Notes: generated from the letters alone by a model not told the origin. A stretch of 64,000 bases of DNA from Morganella morganii (GCF_003996855.1 NZ_NRQY01000001.1:2151552-2215551); one strand, 5' to 3'; counted from the first letter of the stretch, positions 28,425 to 37,575 are shown. Numbers and translations are program-made.

Positions 28425-29336
28425 ATGCGAAAGAAGATCCCGAAAACGGATTTACTGATCACCTTTGAAGCTGTCGCACAGTATGAAAGCTACACCAGGG
28501 CAGCGGAAGAATTATCACTGACTCAGAGTGCGGTGTTCCGTCAGATTGCCGCGCTGGAAGAATTTCTGAATGTGTCGCTGTTTCATCACGTCCGCAAACG
28601 TATTTTCCTCAGTGATGCCGGAAAACATTACCTCGGATTGGTGCATGACACCCTGGATAAGCTGGAAAAAGACACCCAGGATATTATGTCCTGGCAGTCA
28701 TCACAGCAACTGTTTGAACTGGCGGTGACACCGACCTTCAGCACACACTGGCTGATCCCGAACTTACAGAGTTTTCGTGAAAAACATCCGGAAATCGCAT
28801 TAAGTATCAGTGCACTAACCACACCGGCCGATTTTACCAGCCTGAAATACGATGCGGCGATTATGCGTGAGGACTTCTGCAATCCGTGGCCGGATTTTGA
28901 ATATCTGTTTGAGGAAGAACTGGTACCGGTGTGCAGCCGCATGCTGTGGCGGGATGACACCATCAAGCTCACCACCGGCCAGCTGCTGGAAGAGTTTACC
29001 CTGCTGCATCAGACCACCCGCCTCGACGCCTGGAGTGACTGGTTCCAGCTCTCGGGCATTCACAACCCGAAAACCCGGGTCGGCCCGCGCTTTGATCTGC
29101 TTTCAATGCTGATCTCTGCTATCCGTTCGAATCTCGGTGTGGCACTGCTGCCGCGCTTTGCTATCCAGAAAGATCTGGAAAACGGCGATTTAGTGATCCC
29201 GTGTGACCTGCCGATGAGCACCGGCAACCGCTTTGTTCTCACCTATAAAGAGGACAAAAAAGGATCACTCAACCTGCGGAAGTTCAGTGACTGGATTCAT
29301 GAGAAATCACGGGAAAAAGAACTGATTTTGTCTTAA
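28425..29336 (+). CDS. LysR-family transcriptional regulator (GcvA-like)
   Basis: The 303 residues have an N-terminal winged helix-turn-helix (about residues 8-65: LLITFEAVAQYESYTRAAEE, LSLTQSAVFRQIAALEEFL) and a periplasmic-binding-protein-like effector domain. The start ATG is preceded by GGGAG. It lies 31 bp after cobT on the same strand and ends at a strong terminator, so it is probably the last gene of the cob operon or has its own promoter close by. A role in controlling the cob or glutamate mutase genes is inference from position. Confidence 0.88.
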   Translation: MRKKIPKTDLLITFEAVAQYESYTRAAEELSLTQSAVFRQIAALEEFLNVSLFHHVRKRIFLSDAGKHYLGLVHDTLDKLEKDTQDIMSWQSSQQLFELAVTPTFSTHWLIPNLQSFREKHPEIALSISALTTPADFTSLKYDAAIMREDFCNPWPDFEYLFEEELVPVCSRMLWRDDTIKLTTGQLLEEFTLLHQTTRLDAWSDWFQLSGIHNPKTRVGPRFDLLSMLISAIRSNLGVALLPRFAIQKDLENGDLVIPCDLPMSTGNRFVLTYKEDKKGSLNLRKFSDWIHEKSREKELILS

Positions 29337-29337
29337 T

Positions 29338-29374
29338 AAATACTCCCTCTGTTGATACAGGGGGAGTATTTTTT
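29338..29374 (+). terminator. intrinsic terminator after the cob operon/LysR gene
   Basis: TACTCCC (29341-29347) pairs with GGGAGTA (29362-29368), with further outer A-T pairs, followed by TTTTTT. It starts two bases after the LysR stop codon and is strong. Confidence 0.85.
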
Positions 29375-29608
29375 GTTGTCTGCATTGTCCGCCAAAGTAC
29401 ACCTTATTTATTTTAATATAACTATACAGCATCATAATTAATAATTATAAACACTTCATAAAAAGCTATATTTGAAAAAGTAATATATCACCTGCTATAC
29501 TATTACGCTAAGTACCGTATATATAACTCTTTTTGTCATCATTTATTTCATTGCCAAACTTACAATCTGATATACTTATCTCATATCACGTTATTTTACG
29601 AGGCAAAC

Positions 29609-29854
29609 ATGAAAGTCAGCATAAACGATTTTAATAAAAACATCATTTCAATGATAAAAAATCCGGATTTGTCAGAAGGAGAAGATATCCTTATTTATGA
29701 TGATAATAATGAGTTAGCCGGCGTCATAATCCAACCCAAACTTTATCAGTTTATCATTGATAAGATAAACGAAATTGAAGATGCTGAAGATAGTGCTGTC
29801 AGTTACAGCCATGATTCAGACACAGTATCACTGGATGATCTATTAAAGGAATAA
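29609..29854 (+). CDS. Phd/YefM-like antitoxin
   Basis: An 81-residue acidic protein, MKVSINDFNKNIISMIKN at the start with EDILIYDDNNELAGVIIQPK and an acidic C-terminus. Size, position directly before a RelE-type toxin gene and the general pattern (short N-terminal DNA-binding half, disordered acidic tail) fit a type II antitoxin of the Phd/YefM group. The match is by pattern only. The region is clearly more AT-rich than the cob operon, suggesting acquisition. A TATACT element at 29571 may be its -10. Confidence 0.6.
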   Translation: MKVSINDFNKNIISMIKNPDLSEGEDILIYDDNNELAGVIIQPKLYQFIIDKINEIEDAEDSAVSYSHDSDTVSLDDLLKE

Positions 29855-29856
29855 CA

Positions 29857-30006
29857 ATGGATAACCCTGAGTTTACGGATGAACACAAAGATAACGAAAT
29901 TGATAAAAAACTGGCAGAGCAGGCCGAAATGGAAAGGCTTAGTTTTACCAGAAAAAGTATCAAAAATTTTAAAACGCTGGAACAGCTATTAGAGGAGAAT
30001 AAATAA
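29857..30006 (+). CDS. 49-residue protein between antitoxin and toxin
   Basis: A short frame beginning ATG two bases after the antitoxin stop and ending TAATG, so its stop shares one base with the toxin start. The product (MDNPEFTDEHKDNEIDKKLA at its start, FKTLEQLLEENK at its end) is highly charged and probably helical. I do not recognise a family. Tight coupling on both sides and preserved frame suggest a real third component, possibly an extra antitoxin or chaperone segment. Confidence 0.55.
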   Translation: MDNPEFTDEHKDNEIDKKLAEQAEMERLSFTRKSIKNFKTLEQLLEENK

Positions 30007-30263
30007 TGTATAACGTTAAATTCTCCCCAAAAGCTGAAAAAGAACTAAAAAAACTGGATAATGTATACCGGAAGCGGCTATTAAATAAATTAGTTCTTTT
30101 AAAAGAAAATCCGCGTTCAGGACCTAATATAAAATCAATGCAGGGAACCAGTAACCGCTACCGTTACCGGATGGGAGACATCCGTGCAATATATGATATT
30201 ATCGACGACCAACTTGTTGTTTTAATAGTAAAAATTGGCTGGCGCGGCGATATTTATGATTAA
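30006..30263 (+). CDS. RelE/ParE-family toxin
   Basis: The 85-residue basic protein begins MYNVKFSPKAEKELKKLD, has RYRYRMGDIRAIYDI in the middle and a C-terminal VLIVKIGWRGDIYD. This is the standard RelE layout, with basic residues in the central strand and the pattern R(Y/V)R-GD-R-IY. RelE proteins are ribosome-dependent mRNA interferases. Its start overlaps the stop of the 49-residue gene. Confidence 0.82.
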   Translation: MYNVKFSPKAEKELKKLDNVYRKRLLNKLVLLKENPRSGPNIKSMQGTSNRYRYRMGDIRAIYDIIDDQLVVLIVKIGWRGDIYD

Positions 30264-30278
30264 CAGGAATCTGACTTT

Positions 30279-30309
30279 GTAAAGAAATGATACCAAAAGG
30301 TATCACTTC
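30279..30309. terminator. bidirectional hairpin between toxin and M48 protease genes
   Basis: AAGAAATGATACC pairs with GGTATCACTTCTT around AAAA (12 of 13 bases). It lies between the convergent relE-like and protease genes and could end both. Flanking T-runs are short. Confidence 0.55.
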
Positions 30310-30326
30310 TTTATTATGAGGAATAA

Positions 30327-31079
30327 TTACTTTTTATCTTCCGCAATCCGCTTACGGATATTCTCTGCACGCTCTGTGGTCGGCGGGTGAGAATCAAACA
30401 TGCTATTCTGCCCTTTGTCCATTTTCGCGAGTTTTTCAAAACTGGTGGCCAGACCTTCAGTGGAAATACCGCGTTTTTTCAGCAGATCATAAGAGTAATT
30501 GTCGACTTCCGTTTCCTGATGCTGAGAGAACTGGGCATTCACCAGTTTTACCCCCATATCAGCAAACTGAGAATTACTCAGCTGGGATGCAATACCGCCC
30601 GCTGAACCTGCTGCGGTTTTTGCCGCCACAGCAGCATAAGCAACCTGCATGGCTTTCTTGGTATGGCCGAGACCGACATGTCCTAATTCATGCCCCAGAA
30701 CACCTTCGATTTCATTGTCATTCATCATGTCCATCAGGCCGCTGTAGGCACGGACACAGCCGTTAGCCATCGCCCAGGCATTCGGTTCATTGGTCATATA
30801 CACTTTGTAATTCACTTTTGTGCCGTTGACGTCAGAACCCAATGATTTGGCAATTTTATTCATACGGGCAGTATATTGGCTTGACGCCGGTGCAACCTGG
30901 TTCTGCGCATCCATCTCTTTGCAGGCACCATCTGTCAGTTTCACCATATCCGCATCGGTCAGGGTTGCCGCCTGAAATAACTGGCCGCCGGACTGTGCCA
31001 GACTGTCATAATTCATATTCTGGCAGCCGGCCAGAACAACAGCAGATACAGCAAGTGCAGAGATCGTCTTTAATTTCAT
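30327..31079 (-). CDS. M48-family metalloprotease lipoprotein
   Basis: The 250-residue protein has a lipoprotein signal peptide with lipobox VLAGC (Cys19), so it is probably anchored in the outer membrane facing the periplasm. The zinc motif HELGH is at residues 130-134 (VLGHELGHVGLGH), and the third ligand is probably the Glu in HQETEVDNYSYDLL. It resembles the LoiP/YggG group of periplasmic peptidases in E. coli. It is a single-gene unit facing the toxin locus. Confidence 0.88.
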   Translation of the reverse strand: MKLKTISALAVSAVVLAGCQNMNYDSLAQSGGQLFQAATLTDADMVKLTDGACKEMDAQNQVAPASSQYTARMNKIAKSLGSDVNGTKVNYKVYMTNEPNAWAMANGCVRAYSGLMDMMNDNEIEGVLGHELGHVGLGHTKKAMQVAYAAVAAKTAAGSAGGIASQLSNSQFADMGVKLVNAQFSQHQETEVDNYSYDLLKKRGISTEGLATSFEKLAKMDKGQNSMFDSHPPTTERAENIRKRIAEDKK

Positions 31080-31192
31080 TATTTTCTCTTCCGTTTTTTA
31101 CTGAATATTTCTCCGACCTGTGAAAGTATCAATTCAGGTTCATCCTGCACCAGCAGTCTATTCTGAAAAAACAGAACTACACTGCCGTACCG

Positions 31193-31226
31193 GCAAAAAA
31201 AATCGCCCCGTATAAACGGAGCGATT
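31193..31226 (-). terminator. intrinsic terminator of btuR
   Basis: Read on the minus strand, AATCGCTCCG pairs with CGGGGCGATT (one G-U pair) around a short loop, followed by eight T. It lies 31 bp after the btuR stop. Confidence 0.85.
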
Positions 31227-31256
31227 GTAATAGCAAGATTGTATTTACGGGATGAA

Positions 31257-31847
31257 TTACCAGTCGATACCTTTCTGCGCCTGAATGCCGCTGTCAAACG
31301 CGTGTTTGACCGGGCGCAGCTCACTGACGGTATCTGCCAGATCGGTGATATCACGGTGACATCCCCGGCCGGTAATAATTACGCTCTGATTTTCAGGGCG
31401 GTTTTTCAGATAACTGATAATCTCATCCAGGTCGATATAGCCATAGCGAACCATGTAAGTCAGTTCATCCAGCACCACGAGGTCATAGGACGGGTCCTGT
31501 AACATCGCTTTGCCGTACTGCCACACGTCCTGTGCCGCTTTGGTATCACCCTCTTTATCCTGTGTGTTCCAGGTAAAACCGGTAGCCATAATATGGAACT
31601 CAACGCCCAGTTTTTCCAGCACATTGCGTTCACCGCACTCCCACTGGCCTTTGATAAACTGCACCACGCCCACTTTCATACCGTGTCCGGCGGCGCGGGT
31701 TGCTGTACCAAAGGCCGCTGTGGATTTCCCTTTCCCGTTACCGGTGAAGACCATCAGGACCCCGCCGGTCTTCTGAGCCGCGGCAACGCGCCCGTCGACA
31801 TGCTCTTTCAGTTTCTGTTGCCGTTGTTGATAACGTTCGTCGCTCAT
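31257..31847 (-). CDS. btuR: cob(I)yrinic acid a,c-diamide adenosyltransferase
   Basis: ATP:corrinoid adenosyltransferase (EC 2.5.1.17) that makes the adenosyl form of cobalamin, required by glutamate mutase. The 196 residues have the P-loop GNGKGKST (36-43), VVQFIKGQWECGERN and DLVVLDELTYMVRYG. GAGGAG precedes the start. It lies 26 bp after the fumarase gene on the same strand and is followed by a terminator, so the two are probably one operon. Confidence 0.95.
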   Translation of the reverse strand: MSDERYQQRQQKLKEHVDGRVAAAQKTGGVLMVFTGNGKGKSTAAFGTATRAAGHGMKVGVVQFIKGQWECGERNVLEKLGVEFHIMATGFTWNTQDKEGDTKAAQDVWQYGKAMLQDPSYDLVVLDELTYMVRYGYIDLDEIISYLKNRPENQSVIITGRGCHRDITDLADTVSELRPVKHAFDSGIQAQKGIDW

Positions 31848-31873
31848 GCAAACTCCTCAGGGAAAGTGTTGGT

Positions 31874-33532
31874 TCAGGCAGGCTGGCCTGCCACGCATTT
31901 CTCACATTTTTTCGTCTGAACCTGTTCGAAGAAGTTATTCCCTTTGTCATCCACCAGGATAAAGGCCGGGAGCCCTTCCACTTCCATTTTCCAGACTGCT
32001 TCCATACCCAGTTCAGGGTATTCCAGAATCGCCAGGCTCTTCACATATTCCTGAGCCAGAATCGCCGCAGAACCGCCGATACTGCCCAGATAGAAGCCGC
32101 CGTGTGCCTTACAGGAATCGGTAACCGCCTGACTGCGGTTGCCTTTCGCCAGCATCAGCATACTGCCGCCCTGCGACTGGAACAAGTCCACATACGGGTC
32201 CATCCGGTTACCGGTGGTCGGGCCGAGAGAGCCGGAGACCAGTTCTTCCGGTTTTTTCGCCGGACCTGCATAGTACACCATATGATCTTTGAAATACTGC
32301 GGTAATCCCTGTCCGCTGTCCAGACGCTCTTTCAGTTTCATGTGTGCGATATCACGGGCAATGATAAGCGGGCCACTGAGAGACACACGGGTGGAGACCG
32401 GATATTTGCTCAGCTCTTTCAGAATTTCCGCCATCGGCCGGTTCAGGTCGATACTGACCATATCGCTTTCATTCTCTTTGCGCATGGATTCCGGAATGTA
32501 ACTTGCCGGATTGTATTCCAGTTTCTCCAGCCAGATCCCGTCTTTGGTGATTTTCCCTTTGATATTACGGTCAGACGAACATGACAGTGCCAGACCAATC
32601 GGGCAGGAACCGCCGTGACGCGGCAGACGGATCACACGGATATCATGGGCGAAATATTTACCGCCGAACTGCGCACCAAAACCGAATTCACGGGTTGCTT
32701 CCAGCAGTTCCTGCTCAAGCTCACGGTCACGGAAAGCACGGCCCAGCTCATTACCGGTATCCGGCAGGTTGTCATAATATTTGGTGGACGCCAGTTTCAC
32801 CGTTTTCAGGTTCATTTCCGGTGAGGTGCCGCCGATACAGAATGCAATATGGTACGGCGGGCAGGCTGTGGTGCCGAGATACTTCATTTTGTCGATCAGA
32901 AATGCTTTCAGGCGATCATGTTCCAGAATCGCTTTAGTTTCCTGATACAGCGCGGTTTTGTTGGCAGAACCGCCGCCTTTGTTGATAAACAGGAAGTGAT
33001 ATTCTGCCCCTTCGGTGGCAAAAATATCAATCTGTGCCGGTAAGTTAGTGCCGGTATTCACTTCCGTGTACATATCCAGCGCCGCGTTCTGTGAATAACG
33101 CAGGTTTTCACGCTGAAATGTGTTGTAGATACCACGGGATAAACATTCCGCATCATTCGCGCCGGTCCACACCTGCTGACCTTTTTTTGCCACGATAGTC
33201 GCGGTGCCGGTATCCTGACAGTTCGGCAGAACACCTTTGGCTGAGATTTCCGCATTACGCAGCAGTTGCAGCGCGACATATTTGTCGTTTTCGCTGGCCT
33301 CAGGATCGCTTAAAATCTGCGCGACCTGTTTCTGATGTGCCGGACGGAGGAAATAGGAGGCATCATGCACTGCCTGCTGAGCAATCAGCGTCAGCGCTTC
33401 AGGTTCGACCTTAAGCATCTCACGGCCTTCAAATGTCGCCGTGGAAACGTGCTCCCTGCTCAGCAAATAATAGTCCGTTTTATCTTCCGATAACGGGAAT
33501 GGCTCCTGATACTCAAAAGGTTTATTTGTCAT
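31874..33532 (-). CDS. fumA: class I fumarate hydratase (4Fe-4S), possible mesaconase
   Basis: The start at ATG 33532 ([14 protein letters not shown]) matches E. coli FumA/FumB; an upstream extension to 33580 is not supported. The 552-residue enzyme has the three cluster ligands at Cys105, Cys224 and Cys318, the same numbers as in E. coli. It hydrates fumarate to malate. E. coli class I fumarases are also known to hydrate mesaconate, and a close relative (FumD) serves glutamate fermentation in E. coli O157:H7. Being cotranscribed with btuR, it may supply the mesaconase step after mal. fumA versus fumB cannot be decided. Confidence 0.93.
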   Translation of the reverse strand: MTNKPFEYQEPFPLSEDKTDYYLLSREHVSTATFEGREMLKVEPEALTLIAQQAVHDASYFLRPAHQKQVAQILSDPEASENDKYVALQLLRNAEISAKGVLPNCQDTGTATIVAKKGQQVWTGANDAECLSRGIYNTFQRENLRYSQNAALDMYTEVNTGTNLPAQIDIFATEGAEYHFLFINKGGGSANKTALYQETKAILEHDRLKAFLIDKMKYLGTTACPPYHIAFCIGGTSPEMNLKTVKLASTKYYDNLPDTGNELGRAFRDRELEQELLEATREFGFGAQFGGKYFAHDIRVIRLPRHGGSCPIGLALSCSSDRNIKGKITKDGIWLEKLEYNPASYIPESMRKENESDMVSIDLNRPMAEILKELSKYPVSTRVSLSGPLIIARDIAHMKLKERLDSGQGLPQYFKDHMVYYAGPAKKPEELVSGSLGPTTGNRMDPYVDLFQSQGGSMLMLAKGNRSQAVTDSCKAHGGFYLGSIGGSAAILAQEYVKSLAILEYPELGMEAVWKMEVEGLPAFILVDDKGNNFFEQVQTKKCEKCVAGQPA

Positions 33533-33580
33533 TATATTCACTCGTATTAAATCAGAAAAATGAAGAACGTATTGACGCAC

Positions 33581-33920
33581 AATGTAAAAATAAAATTACC
33601 TGTCACGATTATGGTGGCTTATTACGCATGAAAACAAATGATTAAAATGAAGGAGTTGGTGAATTTAGTGAAGGAACAACCCTGTATCAATCCGCTTTGA
33701 TATTAATTAAAAATACCTTTTAAAACAAAATGATGAAACATAATTTAACGATTTTAAAATGATAAAATAACATATTATCGTTACATTTCATGATTAAATT
33801 AAATTTATAAAATAAAAAACCAAAATTTATTTTAAAAAAAATGAGATCTTAATACAGAAATACAGATTAATAAAAATGTAAAAGTGTTAAGCAGGTCATG
33901 AGATACAAATAACAGATATA
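33581..33920. promoter_or_regulatory. AT-rich upstream region of the fumarase-btuR unit
   Basis: About 340 bp without a gene, holding the promoter of the minus-strand fumarase-btuR unit. TTGAT-ATTA-ATTAA (33697-33710) matches the FNR consensus TTGAT-N4-ATCAA at 9 of 10 positions, compatible with anaerobic control, but in AT-rich DNA this can occur by chance. Confidence 0.3.
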
Positions 33921-33956
33921 AAAAAACACAGGCGGAAACCCGGACCTGTGTTTTTT
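33921..33956. terminator. bidirectional intrinsic terminator
   Basis: AAAAAACACAGG pairs perfectly with CCTGTGTTTTTT around 12 bases, with T-runs on both strands. It lies directly after the minus-strand transporter stop and separates that gene from the fumarase. Confidence 0.85.
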
Positions 33957-33976
33957 TCATACACAAAATATGTCCC

Positions 33977-35275
33977 TCAGCCGGCTTTTTTCAGCAACGC
34001 CGGCTCTGTCATATCAACAGCAGTAACCGGCGGCTTTCCGTGACAGCCTTCACCGTAATGCTCGCCTTCCCAGCGGCCGACAATCGCCGCCCCCATCGCG
34101 TTACTCATCACGTTGGTCGCAGAACGGCCCATATCGAGGAACGGATCGACGCCCATCAGCAGAATTAATCCGGCTTCCGGAATATTAAACTGTGTCAGCG
34201 TGGCGGAAATCACCACCAGTGAGGCGCGCGGTACACCGGCCATACCTTTGGATGTCAGCATCAGGATCAGCAGCATGGTGATCTGGTCGCCCATGGAAAT
34301 CTCAATATTACAGGCCTGCGCGATAAAGATAACCGCAAAAGAGCAGTACGCCATTGAGCCGACGAGATTAAAGGAATAGCCAATCGGCAGCACAAAGCTG
34401 GCAATTTTATTGGAGACACCAAACTGTTCGAGCTGCTTCAGCGTGCCCGGGAAAGCCGCCTCAGAGCTGGAAGTGGTAAATGCCAGCAGTGCCGGTTCGG
34501 TGATCCCTTTGGTCAGCCGTAAAATGCAGCGTCCGGTAATCAGAACAGCCAGGCCGATTAACACCAGCCATAATGTTGCCAGCGTCAGATAGAACTCGCC
34601 CATAAAAATACCGGCTTCCAGCAGTACCACCAGCCCGCGCTCGGCAATCATCCCGGAAATGGCGGCAAAAACGGTCAGCGGCGCAAACAGCATGACATAA
34701 CCGGTCAGTTTCAGCATCAGGCTGACCACAGAATCCAACAGCGTCAGAATCGGTTTGCCTTTCTCACCGATAGCGGAAAGGGCGACACCCATAAAAATTG
34801 AAAAAACAACGATCTGCAAAATTTCATTGCGGGCCATCGCATCAACGATACTGGTCGGGATCAAATGGGTGATAAAGTTTTTTACCGAAAACGCGGCCGT
34901 CGCCATATTGTCCACCACGGTATCCGCCGGTGCCACAAAGTTAATACCGGCGCCCGGTTTAAGCAGGTTAACAATCAGCAACCCGAGCGTAATGGAAATA
35001 AAAGAAGCACATACGAATAAAAACAGTGTCTTGGAGAAAACCCGCCCGAGTGTCTGCGCATCCCCCATTTTTGCAATACCCACCACCAGCGTGGAGAGAA
35101 TCAGCGGCGCGATAATCATTTTAATGAGTCTCAGGAAAATATCCGTCACCACTGAGATATCGGCAGAATATTGCTGATTGAACCCGGGTGTGGCCAGATT
35201 GTTCAGCGCAACGCCGACAATCACCCCGATAAATAATGCCGCCACTATCCAGGTCGTTAAACTTTTTGACTTCAT
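33977..35275 (-). CDS. dicarboxylate/amino acid:cation symporter (DAACS family)
   Basis: The 432-residue inner membrane carrier of the GltP/DctA fold has the serine-rich hairpin FTTSSSEAAFPGTL and a TM8 motif DPFLDMGRSATNV, whose Arg binds an acidic side chain. The usual TM7 motif N-x-D-G-T reads NLVGS here (FNLVGSMAYC), so the conserved aspartate that helps bind Na+ in family structures is a valine. Substrate is probably a C4-dicarboxylate or glutamate/aspartate, in keeping with the neighbouring fumarase. DctA and GltP cannot be told apart safely. Confidence 0.85.
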   Translation of the reverse strand: MKSKSLTTWIVAALFIGVIVGVALNNLATPGFNQQYSADISVVTDIFLRLIKMIIAPLILSTLVVGIAKMGDAQTLGRVFSKTLFLFVCASFISITLGLLIVNLLKPGAGINFVAPADTVVDNMATAAFSVKNFITHLIPTSIVDAMARNEILQIVVFSIFMGVALSAIGEKGKPILTLLDSVVSLMLKLTGYVMLFAPLTVFAAISGMIAERGLVVLLEAGIFMGEFYLTLATLWLVLIGLAVLITGRCILRLTKGITEPALLAFTTSSSEAAFPGTLKQLEQFGVSNKIASFVLPIGYSFNLVGSMAYCSFAVIFIAQACNIEISMGDQITMLLILMLTSKGMAGVPRASLVVISATLTQFNIPEAGLILLMGVDPFLDMGRSATNVMSNAMGAAIVGRWEGEHYGEGCHGKPPVTAVDMTEPALLKKAG

Positions 35276-35562
35276 ACTATCTCCATAATGCTGATGTACT
35301 TCATCCCCCGGAGACTTTAAAAAAACTGATTAATTCTTTCTGTGCCTGACGGCAGCAGAAAAAATAATAAGCAGAAAGTGAGGGAGTTCAGAACAAAACT
35401 GACATCTGCCTTTAACAAAATGATCAATAAAATACACCGCTATTAACATAGTGATGTGCTATTTTACCGGGCGGACTGTACATAATTCCGCCATTATTTT
35501 GTTGCAGATAAAGGATTACATAACCGATGTTACGCAATAAAGTGTGTTTTAAACCATTATTT
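35276..35562. other. spacer upstream of the DAACS transporter
   Basis: No coding frame. It holds the transporter promoter (minus strand) and, on the plus strand, the sequence leading to a terminator-like hairpin at 35563. A direct repeat CCGATGT at 35524-35530 can pair with the left arm of that hairpin. Confidence 0.4.
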
Positions 35563-35592
35563 ACATCGGATTAACACCGATGTTGTTTTTTT
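35563..35592 (+). terminator. plus-strand intrinsic terminator with no upstream gene
   Basis: ACATCGG-ATTAACA-CCGATGT followed by TG and seven T. No plus-strand coding sequence ends here, so it may close a small RNA that starts within the preceding 150 bp. An identical CCGATGT at 35524-35530 offers an alternative pairing with ACATCGG. Confidence 0.6.
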
Positions 35593-35733
35593 ATACTACC
35601 GGCCTGTTTTCAGATGAAAAATACGGCTCTCCTGAAATCATACTCCTTTTTTATTTGATGTCCCTCTCTTTATTTTTTAATTTTTTGTTGCTGATAAAAT
35701 AAGCACATTATTATTTTTCATTAAAGAAATTAA

Positions 35734-35765
35734 TAAAAAAAGGCGGCACCAAATGCCGCCCTTTA
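35734..35765 (-). terminator. intrinsic terminator of the lipoprotein gene
   Basis: On the minus strand AAAGGGCGGCA-TTTGG-TGCCGCCTTTTTTT. It lies 24 bp after the stop of the 297-residue lipoprotein. Confidence 0.85.
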
Positions 35766-35788
35766 AGGATTCCGGTGAGCAAAAACAC

Positions 35789-36682
35789 TTATTCCGGCAG
35801 AATACCGAAGGCGCGGAAATTGCCGGTCTGTGTGATAAACGTATTATAATATTCATTTTCCGCCACCGTATTGGATGACGCAGATCCGGCAGAGGCAGAT
35901 ACCAGATCCATCGTGACCTGGTGGATCTCTTTATTCAGCTCATCGTGAATATCCGGATTGTCAGATTCTTTAATCTGCTTCAGCAGGCCGGTTAATTTCA
36001 GTGCCTGCTTCTGCGTTTCCGCATCTTTGAATTGCGGCTCAGGAAGGGTGTAATCAAATGTCATACTGACCGAGTCTTTCAGCTCATCACCCGGTGCAAG
36101 CGGCTGTAATTTTTCACCGTAATCGGATTCGACATACGCCACCAGTTCCGCTTTATCAAAACACTTGGTTTTAATATTGCCGGCAGACTGACGGTTACTG
36201 GTGGTAATTTCCGCCGAGAACGGCGTACCGACCGGGTAACTGCAATTAAACAGATTATGGTCAATTATCGTGGCATTACTGCTGCGTACCGGCATCTGTA
36301 TATCATGGCCGTTAATGGTGACATCATACATCGCCGGTTTAAAGCGGTTGCTCTGCCCCTCAACAGCATAAACTTCAGACAACATATAATAGACGTGATT
36401 ATCCGGGTTAATAATACCGCCGCTGTTATTGTCATACACCATAAATTTCTGTTTCTCACCCTTCGCATTCTCAATGCTGTGCATGCCCGGTGATAATTTC
36501 AGTTTTCCGGTAGTCCCCGGTTCCGTGGTGTATTCTTTGTCGTCCACTTTAAATGTCAGTGTGCTGTCAGTCGGATTGCTGTACCAGAATTCATTTTTGG
36601 TACTGTCCGGGTCCAGACTGTCACAGGCCACCATTAATAATACGGCAGACCCTAATACACTTAGTTTTAATGCGGTTTTCAT
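35789..36682 (-). CDS. hypothetical lipoprotein
   Basis: The 297-residue protein from ATG 36682 begins MKTALKLSVLGSAVLLMVAC, a lipoprotein signal peptide with lipobox ending at Cys20; the Asp at +2 would favour retention in the inner membrane under the E. coli Lol rule. A GTG at 36694 with AGGA upstream would add four residues. The mature part starts with a beta-rich region (EFWYSNPTDSTLTFKVDDKE, then YTTEPGTTGKLKLSPG) and ends with a charged helical part. I do not recognise a characterised family. It is a monocistronic gene with its own terminator. Confidence 0.75.
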   Translation of the reverse strand: MKTALKLSVLGSAVLLMVACDSLDPDSTKNEFWYSNPTDSTLTFKVDDKEYTTEPGTTGKLKLSPGMHSIENAKGEKQKFMVYDNNSGGIINPDNHVYYMLSEVYAVEGQSNRFKPAMYDVTINGHDIQMPVRSSNATIIDHNLFNCSYPVGTPFSAEITTSNRQSAGNIKTKCFDKAELVAYVESDYGEKLQPLAPGDELKDSVSMTFDYTLPEPQFKDAETQKQALKLTGLLKQIKESDNPDIHDELNKEIHQVTMDLVSASAGSASSNTVAENEYYNTFITQTGNFRAFGILPE

Positions 36683-36978
36683 CGGTATTCTCACTTTATT
36701 TTCCTGAATATTCCGCGAATACTAGCAATCATTATTTCCGGAGAACAGTATAAATTACCGCCAATTACCGGAGGCAAAAATACAACAACCAGGTAAAGCT
36801 GGAAAATAACCGAATGATGATTTACTCTGACGGGAAATAACCTATATTTACCGACGTTTATTTTTCATTATCACCAATTTTCATTATTAATCACATAAAG
36901 TCAGGGATAATAAAAAGCAGAAGGTGCACTGTTTGCCACTCTGATAGTACAACAGCATAAACCGCCTGAAATAGTTTG

Positions 36979-37575
36979 TCAGGACGATTTTTTCAGTGTT
37001 TGCAGGAAATTATTATAAATCTCAGTAAAATCATCTTTAAAACCGGGGAATTCCGCAAGACTATTAATATTCAGAGTAATGTGCATCATAAAACCGTGGA
37101 TCAGGCTGCATAACAGGTAAGAGTCATACTCTTTCATTATCTGTTCTGCTTTCAGCTGATTAATAATATTGTCCACCCGGTTGCTGATATAGCGCCGGTT
37201 AATATCTTCAAATTCATACCAGCCTATCACCGGCATCACTTCCTGAACCGGAATCAACTCCCGGTAATACTGCTCCAGATAATTAATGAAACTGCGGACA
37301 ACAGTTTTCAGTTCTTCCCATTTATCCGCCAAAGGTTCAATATTATCGAGAGCATCACTGATTTTCTGTAATTGTATTTCATAACAGTGCTGCATCAGGT
37401 CACTTTTACTTTTAAAGTGGTGATAAAACGCCCCTTTTGTGACCCGCGCATCACGGGCAATTTCATCAATCGAAACGGACTGATAGCCTTTTTCAATAAA
37501 AAGTCCGTGCGCCGAAATCAGTAACGCCTGCCGCGTCCACGCTGAATTTTCCTGTTGCCTGGTCAGTGTGTTCAT
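36979..37575 (-). CDS. TetR/AcrR-family transcriptional regulator
   Basis: The 198 residues have an N-terminal helix-turn-helix (about residues 30-62: VSIDEIARDARVTKGAFYHH, FKSKSDLMQHC) and a divergent C-terminal ligand-binding domain. A perfect palindrome TTACATAC-TATCA-GTATGTAA lies 16 bp upstream, between this gene and the divergent Rob-like pseudogene. It is probably a repressor of itself and of the divergent promoter. The ligand is unknown. Confidence 0.88.
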   Translation of the reverse strand: MNTLTRQQENSAWTRQALLISAHGLFIEKGYQSVSIDEIARDARVTKGAFYHHFKSKSDLMQHCYEIQLQKISDALDNIEPLADKWEELKTVVRSFINYLEQYYRELIPVQEVMPVIGWYEFEDINRRYISNRVDNIINQLKAEQIMKEYDSYLLCSLIHGFMMHITLNINSLAEFPGFKDDFTEIYNNFLQTLKKSS

